A DNA stretch of 64,000 nt from Acidobacteriota bacterium (lineage in GTDB: Bacteria; Acidobacteriota; Vicinamibacteria; Vicinamibacterales; UBA2999): positions 88,294 through 152,293 of the forward strand of contig JAGNJW010000008.1 of the NCBI GenBank assembly GCA_018000455.1, read 5' to 3'. Positions 1-8,619 of the stretch are shown here, one piece after another (the first letter of the stretch is position 1; the number at the start of each line of letters is the position of its first letter). The notes beneath the pieces were generated by a model. It made no database searches and was not told where the DNA came from. It saw only the letters and a program-made list of their open reading frames with translations. A program made the position numbers and the translations under genes.

Positions 1-63
1 AACCACGCCGAGCGCGGCGAGCGACAGGGACACGAGCTTTCTCTCGGGCGGTGGGTGGGTCAC
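1..63 (-). CDS. N-terminus of a probable membrane or secreted protein (partial)
   Basis: Reading the minus strand from a GTG at 63 gives 21 open codons running off the left edge. The peptide starts with a short charged stretch (THPPPERK) followed by a hydrophobic segment (LVSLSLAALGVV). That is what the start of a signal peptide or first membrane helix looks like. It would be divergent from the acetamidase-like gene at 186. The piece is too short for a family call, and the GTG start is a guess. Confidence 0.35.
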   Translation of the reverse strand, partial: MTHPPPERKLVSLSLAALGVV

Positions 64-185
64 GAATGCGGGCCGTCAGGCCCGGCGGCAATACTCCAGT
101 ATGCTCTGGCCGGCCGCGGCCGCAAACCGCCCGGTGGGCGCTCGGGCGCCGCCATGAGACAATCCGCGCCAAGGCTGGAGACGGC

Positions 186-1205
186 ATGACACGACAGTAC
201 TGGTCCCCGGCACTTCTCATGCTGGGCGCGGCCGCCGCCGTGAGCGCCCAGGCGCCCAAGGTGCATGACCTTCCGGTGACACCTGCGCACGTGCACTGGG
301 GGTACTACGACGCCAAGGTCGCGCCGGTGCTGCGCGTCGCTCCTGGCGACCGCGTCAACGTGCAGACGATGATCGCTGGCGGCCTCACGCGGCTGCGCAT
401 GCTGGGGGTGTCCGACACGGAGATCCCCGCGGCGCTTCTGGCGGTGGAGCAGGCCATCACCGACCGCGGCCCAGGCGCCCATCCAATGACCGGGCCGATC
501 TATGTCGAGGGTGCCGAGCCGGGCGACACGCTCGAAGTGCGTCTGCTCACGATCGGCTACCTCCATACCTTCGGCGTGAACGCGTTCGCTCCCGGCGGCG
601 GCACGATTCCGGACGACTTCCCGTACGCCCGGATGAAGCTGCTGCGCTGGGCCGCGGGTGCCACCACTGTCGAGTTCGCCCCCGGCATCTCGTTGCCGCT
701 GGCGCCGTTCTTCGGATCGATCGGGGTGGCGCCGCCGCCGCTCTCGGGCCGCCTCTCCAGCCGGCCACCGGGATGGCACGGAGGGAATCTCGACAACAAA
801 GATCTCGTGGCGGGGTCGACGCTCTACCTGCCGGTGCACGTTGCTGGCGCACTCCTGTCGATCGGCGATGGCCACGCCTTACAGGGCCACGGCGAGGTCA
901 CCGGCACGGCGCTCGAGACCTCGCTCACCGGGCAGATCGAAGTGAGGCTGCACAAAGGGCAGCGCCTCAAGTGGCCGCGCGCCGAAACGGCCACCCACTA
1001 CATCGCCATGGGTCTGCACGAGGATCTGGACGAGGCCGCAAAACTCGCCGTGCGCGAGATGGTGGAGTTCCTCGTCACAGCGAAGTCGCTGTCGCGCGAC
1101 GATGCCTACATGCTGGCGTCACTCTCGGCCGACCTGCACGTCACCCAGGTGGTCGACGGCGTGAAGGGCGTGCACGCCACGCTGGCCAAGGCGCTGTTCC
1201 GCTGA
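186..1205 (+). CDS. Secreted acetamidase/formamidase family protein
   Basis: A 339-residue protein of the FmdA/AmdA family, whose members hydrolyse short amides such as formamide and acetamide to the acid and ammonia. Residues 1-22 form a signal peptide (hydrophobic core LLMLGAAAAV, then SAQA), so this copy probably acts in the periplasm, unlike the cytosolic family members. Family hallmarks are present: HGGNLDNKDL in the middle and the Gly/His-rich GDGHALQGHGEV motif towards the C-terminus. I chose ATG 186 because it gives a clean signal peptide; the 45 codons upstream read as arginine-rich noise. The exact substrate cannot be read from the sequence. Confidence 0.85.
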   Translation: MTRQYWSPALLMLGAAAAVSAQAPKVHDLPVTPAHVHWGYYDAKVAPVLRVAPGDRVNVQTMIAGGLTRLRMLGVSDTEIPAALLAVEQAITDRGPGAHPMTGPIYVEGAEPGDTLEVRLLTIGYLHTFGVNAFAPGGGTIPDDFPYARMKLLRWAAGATTVEFAPGISLPLAPFFGSIGVAPPPLSGRLSSRPPGWHGGNLDNKDLVAGSTLYLPVHVAGALLSIGDGHALQGHGEVTGTALETSLTGQIEVRLHKGQRLKWPRAETATHYIAMGLHEDLDEAAKLAVREMVEFLVTAKSLSRDDAYMLASLSADLHVTQVVDGVKGVHATLAKALFR

Positions 1206-1218
1206 TCGCCCGGCGGCG

Positions 1219-2583
1219 TTACTTCACGACCTTCACGTCGGCGCTTTGGCGCGGCGGTGTCACGTAGGCGCTGGTCAGGCTTTCGTGGCCATCTGGGCCG
1301 ATGGCGGCCACGCCGAACACGTAGTCGTCGATCGACACGTTCGGCAGCACGAACCCGGTCACGCCGCCCACCGCCTGACGATGCTGCCAGTCGTTGGTCC
1401 ACGAGTCGCGCCACGAGATGCGGTAACCGACGGCGCCCGGCGAAGGGCTCCACCTCAACGCGGCGTCGTAGCCTGAGGGCCCGCGCGTCAGCAGGTTCTG
1501 GCCGCGTTCGTTCACGACCGACGGCGCCGGCGGCGCCAGGGCCAGCGATGCAGCGGCGGCAGCGTTCACGCGGGCATTCTGCGCGAGGTACGGGAAGTCG
1601 ACGCCTTCCAGCGTGTCGGCGGCCGTATGCTGCTTGGCGAAGTTTTCGTTGGCCTCGCGGAAGACCACGGCTGGGAAGCCCTGACGCGTGAACGACGAGT
1701 GGTCGCTACCTCGGCCGAAGCGGTCTTCTCGTGCCATCAAACGGATGCGGTGCGACGGCACGTAGAGCGCCGCGACCCGCTGCACGTAGCGGGCGAGCGA
1801 GCGTGACATCGAGTCCTCGGGCCCCACCGAGTAGACGCGGACGGTCTCGGCATCGATAACGCCGTTGCCGCCGTGGATGTTGCCGATGATGTCGTTGTTG
1901 AAGTTCGCCTCGACCGGCACGTTCGCGCCGGCCAGCGCCTGCGCGTGTGCGGCCGACCCCACGAGCCCTTGCTCCTCGCCAGCCCAGCAGATGAAGACCA
2001 GCGTGGCGTCGAACTCGATGCCGCTTGCGGCGAACACCCGGGCGAGCTCCATCGTGAGCACGGTGCCGCTGCCGTCGTCATTGGCGCCAGGCGCGTCGGC
2101 GTCGTGGTCGAACTCGGCCCGTGCCTGGGGGTTCTGGCCGCCGGCGGTATTGAGCGCCTGCTGTCCGCCGCTGCCGAGGTTGAGTGAGTCGTAGTGACCG
2201 GTGATGTAGATGCGGCGGGCCGAGCGCCCCGGCAGCACGGCCATCACGTTGCGCAACTCGGTCTGGCGCGTGAAGCGTCCCTGCGGGGCGATGACGTGAC
2301 TGTCGAACGAGACCTGCAGGCGCGCACTCGACCTTGCCAGCTCGTCGAAGATCCACTGACGGGCAGCGCCGATGCCTCTCGTGGGCGAGGTCGTGTTCGA
2401 CATGCTTTCGCGCGTGCCGAAACCAACCAGTGTGGTCGCCAGCGCGCGCAGCCGTGCCTCCGAGACGGCGGCAACGAGCTGGCTCACGCGAGGGTCGGCA
2501 TCAGGCGGCACGGCCACCTGCACGTGGACGGTGGCGGGCAGCACCAGGAGCACGGCGACGAGCCAGGGACGCGGAAAGGTCAT
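1219..2583 (-). CDS. Secreted M28 family zinc metallopeptidase with fibronectin-III-like tail
   Basis: A 454-residue exported peptidase, probably an aminopeptidase, with a signal peptide at residues 1-22. The M28 two-zinc site is visible in order: GHYDS (His ligand), GANDDGSG (bridging Asp), WAGEEQGLVGS (general-base Glu and Glu ligand), NNDIIGN (Asp) and DHSSF (His). The last ~90 residues (from PPAPSVVNERG) look like a fibronectin type III domain, common on secreted hydrolases. The gene converges with the acetamidase-like gene, leaving 13 bp between stops. A TAGACT -10-like hexamer lies at 2604-2609 on the minus strand, about 20 bases before the ATG, with a GAGGA Shine-Dalgarno-like stretch between. 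Confidence 0.9.
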   Translation of the reverse strand: MTFPRPWLVAVLLVLPATVHVQVAVPPDADPRVSQLVAAVSEARLRALATTLVGFGTRESMSNTTSPTRGIGAARQWIFDELARSSARLQVSFDSHVIAPQGRFTRQTELRNVMAVLPGRSARRIYITGHYDSLNLGSGGQQALNTAGGQNPQARAEFDHDADAPGANDDGSGTVLTMELARVFAASGIEFDATLVFICWAGEEQGLVGSAAHAQALAGANVPVEANFNNDIIGNIHGGNGVIDAETVRVYSVGPEDSMSRSLARYVQRVAALYVPSHRIRLMAREDRFGRGSDHSSFTRQGFPAVVFREANENFAKQHTAADTLEGVDFPYLAQNARVNAAAAASLALAPPAPSVVNERGQNLLTRGPSGYDAALRWSPSPGAVGYRISWRDSWTNDWQHRQAVGGVTGFVLPNVSIDDYVFGVAAIGPDGHESLTSAYVTPPRQSADVKVVK

Positions 2584-2843
2584 CAGCGGGAATCCTCGAG
2601 CGCAGTCTAGCAGCCGATGCTGCGGCTGCCTCCGCCGCGAGTTCCAAAGTGCGCAGACGTGTGCGCCCGGCGGCTAGTCGTGTCTGCGGCAGCCGCCGAT
2701 ACCCAGTAAGTAGAGAGCCCGACAATCGCTCCCCCTGCTGCACGACGCGCCCCGGCTTGCCCCCTCGCAACCGGCCAGGTTGCTGCCCTGACGGGCGGCG
2801 TGTGCCTGGTGGCGGTAGCCGTCGAGCGCGGTACGCCCCGGCC

Positions 2844-5309
2844 ATGAGCACCCCGACGGCCGCGCCGATCGATCTACCGTGGCACCAGCGGCTCGAAGCG
2901 CGGGTCGCGCTGGCGCTCGGCCTGCTCGTGGCGGTCGCCCTCGGCGCCGTGCTTCTGGCGACCTTGCGGGTCGTGTCGTCGCAGTCGCGCGGCCGCGTCG
3001 CCGATGACCTCACGGTGGCGCACACGGCCTTTCATCGCCTGCTCGACCTGCGGATTTCATCCGCCATCGATGTCGTGGCGATGGCCGCCGAGACGCCGGG
3101 CTTCCAGGCCCGTCTAGCCGACCCGCGCTTCGCCCGCGACCGCGGCGGGATGAACACGCTGGCCGACGCGCACCGCGCGCAGTTTCGGGCGGCATTCACG
3201 ATCGTCAGCCGCAACGACGGCACGTGGCTCGGGGCCGCCGGTTGGAAGGATGGCACCGGCAGCGGAATCAACGTCGTGAGGAATGCGCAGAGCAAGGCCC
3301 TGCACGGCGAGGCAACTGGCGCCCTGGTGCCTGACGGCGATGGGCTGTTTCTCGTGGTCTCGGTGCCGGTACGCGAGCGGGAGCGCACGCTCGGCACGCT
3401 GACTGCGGGCTACCGGCTCACCGACGTCATCGCCCGCGACCTGGCCAATCTGGCGCGCTGCGAGGTGGTGCTCGTGGTACACGGTCGCGTCGTGGCGACC
3501 AGCCTCCGGGCCCTCATGGGCGAGAGCTCCGACATGCTGGTGAAGGCGACGATGGCATCGCCAGGGGTGAAAGACGACGCGCTCGAGGTCGGCGGCCGGC
3601 AATACGTCGCCGGCGTGTTTCCGCTGCGACAGGACCTTCCAGGCGGCGACGCCGTGCGGCTGCTGGTGCTCTCTGACTGGGCCGCCACACAGCAGTTCGT
3701 CGACGCGCTCCAAGGGCGGTTCTTCATCGCTGGCGTGGTGGCGCTGGTGCTGTCGCTGCTGGGCGGCGTGTTCCTCAGCCGGCACCTGAGCCGTCCCCTG
3801 CGCGACATCGCTACGGCCGCGACCGAGATCGCGGCCGGCAACCTCTCGCTTCAGCTGCCCGTGCGCGGCACGGCAGAAGCCGCGACGGTGGCGCAGGCGT
3901 TCAACGCCATGAGCGTGAGCCTGCGAGCGGCGCACGAGCGCCTCGTCCACGACGCGATTCACGACCACCTGACGCAGTTGCCGAACCGGTCGCACTTCAA
4001 AGATCGTCTCGACCGGGCGCTGGCGCGGCGCGTGCGGCGCAAAGACTACCAGTTCGCCGTGCTCTTCGTCGACCTCGATCGCTTCAAGCACGTCAACGAC
4101 AGCCTCGGGCATGCCGCCGGCGATCGCCTGCTGGTGCTGTTCGCCGAGCGCCTGGCAGCCGCCGTGCGCGCCGAAGACGTCGTGTCGCGCATGCCCGGCG
4201 CGGCCATGCTGCCCGAGCCGACACTGGCGCGCTTCGGCGGCGATGAGTTCGCGGTGCTGCTCGATGGCATCAGTGAACCGTTCGATGCCGTGCGCGTGGC
4301 CGAGCGGGTGCAACAGATGGCCGCGCAGCCCCTCCACCTCGACGGTCAGGACGTGTTCACCACCGCCAGCATCGGCGTGGCCGTTGCCGCCGAGGGGCAC
4401 AAGTCGGGCGAAGACATCATCCGGGACGCGGATCTGGCGATGTACCGGGCGAAGAACTCCGGCGCCGGCGGCTACTCGGTGTTCGACGCCGCCCTGCACG
4501 ACGAGGCCGTGCGCCGCCTGCGGCTCGAGACCGATCTCAGGCGCGCCGTCGAACGCGGCGAGTTCCGCGTGTGGTACCAGCCCATCGTGTCGCTCGTCGA
4601 CCACCGCGTCGTCGGCGTCGAGTCTCTGGTGCGCTGGCAGCATGCCGAACGCGGGCTCGTGTCACCCGGCGAGTTCTTCGACGTGGCCGAGGAAGTAGGC
4701 CTCATCACGCAGATCGACGAGTGGGTGTTGGAGGAGTCGTGCCGGCAGGGGCGCGCGTGGCTGTCGAGCGGCGTCGTGTCACCGGCCTTCACCATCAGCG
4801 TCAACCTGTCGGCCAAGGCCTTTGCCCAGGAAGCCCTGGTGCAGCGCGTGGCAGACGTGCTGCACGCCACGGGTTGTCCAGCGTCGAGTCTACGGCTCGA
4901 GATCACCGAAGGCGCCGCCATCAAGGACGCCGCGCGCGCGCGTGTCGTGCTGGCGCAGCTCAGGGAGCTCGGCGTGCGTATCAGCCTCGACGACTTCGGC
5001 ACCGGCTACAGCTCGCTCAGCTACCTGCAGTCGCTGCCGCTCGACGTGCTCAAGATCGACCGCTCGTTCGTGGCCGGCATCGGCACCGACAAGGACAAGG
5101 GTGAGATCGTCAAGCTCATCCTCGGCCTGGCGCGCACGCTGAAGCTCGAGATCGTGGCCGAAGGCACCGAGACGGCCGCGCAGGTCGAGTATCTGCGTCT
5201 GCTCGGCTGCCAGTTCGGCCAGGGCTACTTCTTCGCCAGGCCTGCCGAAGCGACCGACGGCCGGCCGCCGGCCGTCGCACCGCGGCTACGGGCCAACGTT
5301 GCCGTGTGA
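2844..5309 (+). CDS. Membrane GGDEF-EAL protein (cyclic di-GMP turnover)
   Basis: An 821-residue inner-membrane sensor enzyme. Helix 1 is at ~21-41, followed by a ~250-residue periplasmic sensor region (single/double Cache-like), helix 2 at ~292-312, HAMP at ~313-365, GGDEF at ~366-545 and EAL at ~560-805. The GGDEF signature is intact (FGGDEF at 464-469). The EAL triad reads ESL (593-595), while downstream catalytic motifs such as DDFGTGYSS (716-724) and AEGTET are intact, so phosphodiesterase activity is plausible. There is a ~14-residue insert between RAEDVVSR (442-449) and LARFGGDEF, which displaces the RxxD inhibitory site. I chose ATG 2844; the long open stretch before it is arginine-rich and lacks family similarity. 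Confidence 0.93.
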   Translation: MSTPTAAPIDLPWHQRLEARVALALGLLVAVALGAVLLATLRVVSSQSRGRVADDLTVAHTAFHRLLDLRISSAIDVVAMAAETPGFQARLADPRFARDRGGMNTLADAHRAQFRAAFTIVSRNDGTWLGAAGWKDGTGSGINVVRNAQSKALHGEATGALVPDGDGLFLVVSVPVRERERTLGTLTAGYRLTDVIARDLANLARCEVVLVVHGRVVATSLRALMGESSDMLVKATMASPGVKDDALEVGGRQYVAGVFPLRQDLPGGDAVRLLVLSDWAATQQFVDALQGRFFIAGVVALVLSLLGGVFLSRHLSRPLRDIATAATEIAAGNLSLQLPVRGTAEAATVAQAFNAMSVSLRAAHERLVHDAIHDHLTQLPNRSHFKDRLDRALARRVRRKDYQFAVLFVDLDRFKHVNDSLGHAAGDRLLVLFAERLAAAVRAEDVVSRMPGAAMLPEPTLARFGGDEFAVLLDGISEPFDAVRVAERVQQMAAQPLHLDGQDVFTTASIGVAVAAEGHKSGEDIIRDADLAMYRAKNSGAGGYSVFDAALHDEAVRRLRLETDLRRAVERGEFRVWYQPIVSLVDHRVVGVESLVRWQHAERGLVSPGEFFDVAEEVGLITQIDEWVLEESCRQGRAWLSSGVVSPAFTISVNLSAKAFAQEALVQRVADVLHATGCPASSLRLEITEGAAIKDAARARVVLAQLRELGVRISLDDFGTGYSSLSYLQSLPLDVLKIDRSFVAGIGTDKDKGEIVKLILGLARTLKLEIVAEGTETAAQVEYLRLLGCQFGQGYFFARPAEATDGRPPAVAPRLRANVAV

Positions 5310-5328
5310 GCGTCGGAGGCGGCTTCGG

Positions 5329-5640
5329 TCAGGCCGTGGGCGGCGCTGAGATGCGGTCGAGGTCGTCCTTGCCGACGTTCACGTTCCAGCACAGCAGCTC
5401 GTACTGGGCGATGTGATGCTGATAGAACGGATCACCGTCGCGGATGGCATCGAGATCGCGCTGCGGGTTGTCGTCCGACACCTTCAGCAGGAAGATGCCG
5501 CCGAAGCGCGGGTCCATCGGCCCTGAGGCTACGAGCGTGCCCGCGGCCTTGAGCTGACGTAGATAGACGCGGTGGATATCGGTGACGGCCTCGACTTCTT
5601 GAATCGGCCGGCGATAGCGGACAATGGCGATGGCGTACAT
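5329..5640 (-). CDS. YciI family protein
   Basis: A 103-residue single-domain protein of the YCII superfamily, a ferredoxin-like fold that forms dimers. It starts with a typical beta strand (MYAIAIVRYRRP) and contains the family's R-x-x-Y-L-x-x-L helix (HRVYLRQLKAAGTLVASGP) and GDPFYQHHIAQYELLCWN near the end. No specific reaction is established for most family members; some are dehydrochlorinase-like or accessory domains. It converges with the upstream c-di-GMP gene and is divergent from the short asparaginase. A GATAAT hexamer lies on the minus strand at 5650-5655, nine bases before the ATG. Confidence 0.85.
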   Translation of the reverse strand: MYAIAIVRYRRPIQEVEAVTDIHRVYLRQLKAAGTLVASGPMDPRFGGIFLLKVSDDNPQRDLDAIRDGDPFYQHHIAQYELLCWNVNVGKDDLDRISAPPTA

Positions 5641-5668
5641 GACGCGCCGATTATCTCAGGGAGGCCGT

Positions 5669-5695
5669 CTAGCCGCTAGCCCCTAGCCGCTAGCC
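5669..5695. repeat. Tandem 14-bp repeat containing GCTAGC palindromes
   Basis: The 13-mer CTAGCCGCTAGCC occurs at 5669-5681 and again at 5683-5695, a 14-bp period. A degenerate third piece (GGTAG) ends just before the ATG at 5704. Each unit contains the palindrome GCTAGC. It fills the entire gap before the asparaginase gene. Confidence 0.8.
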
Positions 5696-5703
5696 GGTAG
5701 TCG

Positions 5704-6189
5704 ATGATTCGAATCCTCGTGACCGGCGGCACGTTCGACAAGGAATACGACGAAGTGCGCGGGCGGCTGTTCTTCAAGGACACCCACGTGCAGGAGATGC
5801 TCGACAAGGGCCGCTCGCGGGTGCCGGTGTCCGTCCGCACCCTGATGATGATCGACAGCCTCGACATGAACGACGCCGATCGCGCGCTGGTCGTCGAGCA
5901 GTGCCGCCAGTCTGACGTGGACCGCCTCGTCGTCACCCACGGCACCGACACGATGGTGGAGACGGCACGCGCGGTGGCCGCCGCCAATCTCGCCGGCAAA
6001 ACCGTGGTTTTCACCGGCGCCATGATCCCGTACGCCTTCGGCAGCTCCGACGGCCTGTTCAACCTGGGCAGCGCGCTCAGCTTCGCGCAGGTGCTGCCGC
6101 CGGGCGTCTACGTGGCCATGAACGGCCAGCACTTTCGCTGGGACCAGGTGCGGAAGAACCGCGACACCGCGACGTTCGAGCGGGCGTAG
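5704..6189 (+). CDS. Single-domain asparaginase-like protein
   Basis: A 161-residue protein equal to only the N-terminal catalytic domain of L-asparaginase, which normally has ~330 residues in two domains. The first conserved Thr lies in VTGGTFDKEY near residue 10, and the second catalytic motif THGTDTMVETA is intact around residue 80. The C-terminal domain that completes substrate binding in classical enzymes is absent, and the frame closes with a normal stop. Short single-domain versions are widespread and may be genuine enzymes acting as oligomers; activity on asparagine is not shown by sequence alone. No signal peptide, so probably cytoplasmic. It converges with the CocE-type hydrolase, nine bases between stops. 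Confidence 0.8.
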   Translation: MIRILVTGGTFDKEYDEVRGRLFFKDTHVQEMLDKGRSRVPVSVRTLMMIDSLDMNDADRALVVEQCRQSDVDRLVVTHGTDTMVETARAVAAANLAGKTVVFTGAMIPYAFGSSDGLFNLGSALSFAQVLPPGVYVAMNGQHFRWDQVRKNRDTATFERA

Positions 6190-6198
6190 GTCCAAGGC

Positions 6199-8097
6199 CT
6201 ATTTCGGCGGTTCGACATTCAGCGTGATCGCCGAGGCCCGCGCTGTGCTGCGGTAGACGCGCTGGGTGGCGGCCTTGAAGTCCTCAGGCCGCGCTTTTGG
6301 GATATCCGTGAAGACCTGTGGATTGCGATCGATGAGCGGGAACCACGAGCTCTGGATCTGCACCATCAGCCGGTGGCCGCGCCGGAACGTGTGCGCCACG
6401 TCCGGCAGGTTGAAGCGGATGCGATCGGGCTGGTTGGGTGTGAACGGCACCGGCGCCTCGAAGCTCTGGCGGAACTTGCCACGGAACGGCTCGCCGCGCA
6501 CCAGCTGCTGGTAGCCGCCCATGCGCACCCGGTTGGCCGGCTCGGGCTGCGGCCCCTTCCACTCGGGCGTCGGGTAGTCGGCGGGGAAGACGTCGATGAC
6601 CTTCACGACGAAGTCCGAGTCGGTGCCGGAGGTCGACACGTGGAGGTCGACGCCGATCGGGCCCAGCACCGTCAGGTCGGCCTCGAGCGGCGGCGTCTGG
6701 TAGACCAGCACATCCGGCCGCGTCGCCGCGAAGCGCTGGTCTTCGGTCATGTAGTCGCGCTGCATTCCCATCTGCACGTGGCCGACGTAGGGCACCGGCT
6801 TGTTGGGGTCGCTGAGGTACTGGTCGAAGGCGTCGGCCTCGACCGGGGCGGACGTCGAGAGCGTCTCGCCGGCGCCGAAGTACATCGTCTCAGCCGTACC
6901 GGCCGGCGGCCAGGTCTCGAACGTGCGCCAGCGGTTCGTGCCCGTTTCGAACATCGTGGCGGTGGCGACTGGTTCCAGCGTCTTGTCCAGCAAGTGCTGC
7001 ATGAAGAACGGGAACTCGACGTGCTCGCGATACCACGACGAGATGTCGGTGCCGAAGTCGAGATTGCCCACCGTGCGGCCGTCGCCGCGCGCCCACGAGC
7101 CGTGCGTCCACGGGCCCATCACGAGATGGCTCTTGGTGGCCGGGCTGCTGGCCTTGAGTGTCTTGTGGGTCAGGAGCGGTCCGGCGAGGTCTTCCGCGTC
7201 GAACCAGCCGCCGACGGTGAGCACGGCCGGCGCGATGGTCTTGAAATGCTGCCAGATGGCGCGCGCCTTCCAGTAGTCGTCGTACGACGTGTGGTCGAGG
7301 TTGCTGCGGTAGTACGGATTCTCCGCCAGGCCCAGACGCGCGGCGCCTGGATAGAGCGGACCCATCTGCAGATAGAACTCGTAGCCGCTCGGTGTGCCGT
7401 AGTCGAAGGCCGGACGCGGCTCTGGCCGCCCGGGTGCCCGCCGCACCGGGAAGTTCGTGTAGAAACCGAAGTTGGCGGCCAGCATGAACGCGCCGTTGTG
7501 GAACGAGTCGTCGCCCATGTAGTAGTCGGTCACGGGCGCCTGCGGCGAGACGGCCTTGAGAGCCGGATGGGCATCGATCATGCCGGCGCTCACATAGAAG
7601 CCCGGGTAGGAGATGCCCCACATGCCGACCCGGCCGTTGTTGCACGGCACGTGCTTCACCAGCCAGTCGATGGTGTCCCATGTGTCGCTGCTCTCGTCGA
7701 AGTCCTTGGCGCCCTTCCGTGGATTGTGCGGGCGCACTTCCGCCCACTCGCCCTCCGAGAGATAGCGGCCGCGTACGTCCTGATAGGCGGCGATCACCCC
7801 TTCCTTGAGGAAGTGATCGGAGGGACCGATGGCCGTGCGGTAGTTGTCGATGCCGTAGGGCGCCACCGAATAGGGCGTGCGCTGCATCATGATCGGCTGC
7901 GGCGCCTTGCACGTCTTCGGTACGTAGACGGACGTGAAGAGCCGGACGCCGTCGCGCATCGGAATCAGATGTTCGTACTTGGTATACGCCGCCCGGACGG
8001 GATTCGGCGCCTCGGCCAGTGGCGGTTGCTGGCCCGCCGACAGGGCGACACTGGTGAGGCCAAGTGTGGCGAGAACGAGCAGGAGGCTGGCACGCAT
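6199..8097 (-). CDS. Secreted CocE/NonD family alpha/beta hydrolase (X-Pro dipeptidyl-peptidase-like)
   Basis: A 632-residue exported hydrolase of the CocE/NonD group (cocaine esterase, glutaryl-7-ACA acylase and Xaa-Pro dipeptidyl-peptidase S15 relatives). Residues 1-21 are a signal peptide. The serine nucleophile sits in GMWGISYPGF (Ser163). The acid is probably in VGGWFDAEDL and the His in MGPWTHGSWA. The C-terminal third (from about VQMGMQRDY) is the jelly-roll domain typical of the family. ATG 8097 was chosen over an ATG nine codons upstream because it gives a cleaner signal peptide and sits 7 bases from a TACACT hexamer. Likely substrates are peptides or amide/ester compounds; not resolvable further. 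Confidence 0.9.
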   Translation of the reverse strand: MRASLLLVLATLGLTSVALSAGQQPPLAEAPNPVRAAYTKYEHLIPMRDGVRLFTSVYVPKTCKAPQPIMMQRTPYSVAPYGIDNYRTAIGPSDHFLKEGVIAAYQDVRGRYLSEGEWAEVRPHNPRKGAKDFDESSDTWDTIDWLVKHVPCNNGRVGMWGISYPGFYVSAGMIDAHPALKAVSPQAPVTDYYMGDDSFHNGAFMLAANFGFYTNFPVRRAPGRPEPRPAFDYGTPSGYEFYLQMGPLYPGAARLGLAENPYYRSNLDHTSYDDYWKARAIWQHFKTIAPAVLTVGGWFDAEDLAGPLLTHKTLKASSPATKSHLVMGPWTHGSWARGDGRTVGNLDFGTDISSWYREHVEFPFFMQHLLDKTLEPVATATMFETGTNRWRTFETWPPAGTAETMYFGAGETLSTSAPVEADAFDQYLSDPNKPVPYVGHVQMGMQRDYMTEDQRFAATRPDVLVYQTPPLEADLTVLGPIGVDLHVSTSGTDSDFVVKVIDVFPADYPTPEWKGPQPEPANRVRMGGYQQLVRGEPFRGKFRQSFEAPVPFTPNQPDRIRFNLPDVAHTFRRGHRLMVQIQSSWFPLIDRNPQVFTDIPKARPEDFKAATQRVYRSTARASAITLNVEPPK

Positions 8098-8104
8098 GGC
8101 CACG

Positions 8105-8110
8105 AGTGTA
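8105..8110 (-). promoter_or_regulatory. Putative -10 element of the CocE-type hydrolase gene
   Basis: On the minus strand TACACT ends 7 bases before the ATG at 8097. This spacing would place the transcription start at or next to the start codon, giving a leaderless mRNA. No good -35 is visible because the preceding bases form the hairpin at 8115-8146. Confidence 0.4.
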
Positions 8111-8146
8111 AAAGAAACGGGCACCCGATGTTCAGGGTGCCCGTTT
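8110..8146 (-). terminator. Strong intrinsic-terminator-like hairpin just upstream of a start codon
   Basis: A perfect 12-bp inverted repeat (arms 8115-8126 and 8135-8146, loop of 8 bases) is followed on the minus strand by a TTTCTTTT run. It would stop transcripts coming from 8147-8619, where I recognise no gene, only ~15 bases before the hydrolase start codon. It could insulate the hydrolase promoter or act as an attenuator. Confidence 0.6.
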
Positions 8147-8619
8147 CCCGCTCACTGTGTTGCGTGAGCTGCTATCGGTCCGTGCAGCTCTTCGCAAACG
8201 CGTGTGCCGCCGGCGCGTGCCCTACTCGTCAACCATGGCGTTCGAACGCCGTGCCCGGATCGGCGCGCCACTTGGCACGCTGTTGACCGGACCGGACGAC
8301 CAGTCCAGGTGGCGTGATCAGCCTGGGACGAGGCAACACTCGCGCTTTGGAACCCGCGCTACGAAGGCTGTACGAAGCCCGGCGGATCTTCGCATGCGAC
8401 CAATGTCAACGTGCGGCCTCCTTCCGTGGCGGAACCTGAATGCCGAACGGATGCGGCGGGTCCCTCGCCCTCAGGCGGTCACTGCATCCAAGATCCACCC
8501 TACGCCTCACCTGCCGACGTGTCAAGCACCACCGTTTCCCCTTCACCGTCGAAGCTGGGGCGGCCGCGGAGTATCGTTGACGGGTGCCGCGATCCGCGCG
8601 GCCCGGAGACGCACTTACG
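8147..8619. other. 473-bp intergenic region with no recognised gene
   Basis: Frames here are short or arginine/serine/proline-rich shadows with no family similarity I can see. There is no tRNA-like cloverleaf. It separates the divergent hydrolase (minus) and lipoprotein (plus) genes and must hold the promoter for the latter. A terminator-like hairpin bounds its left side, so a non-coding minus-strand transcript is possible but unsupported. Confidence 0.5.

Noticed and set aside
2584..2843. Possible c-di-GMP riboswitch ahead of the GGDEF-EAL gene.
   Set aside because: No GEMM-like conserved core or suitable paired helices are visible.
8220..8270. GGCGTTCGAACGCC looked like a tRNA T-arm.
   Set aside because: It is a simple palindrome; no acceptor, D-arm or anticodon arm fits around it.
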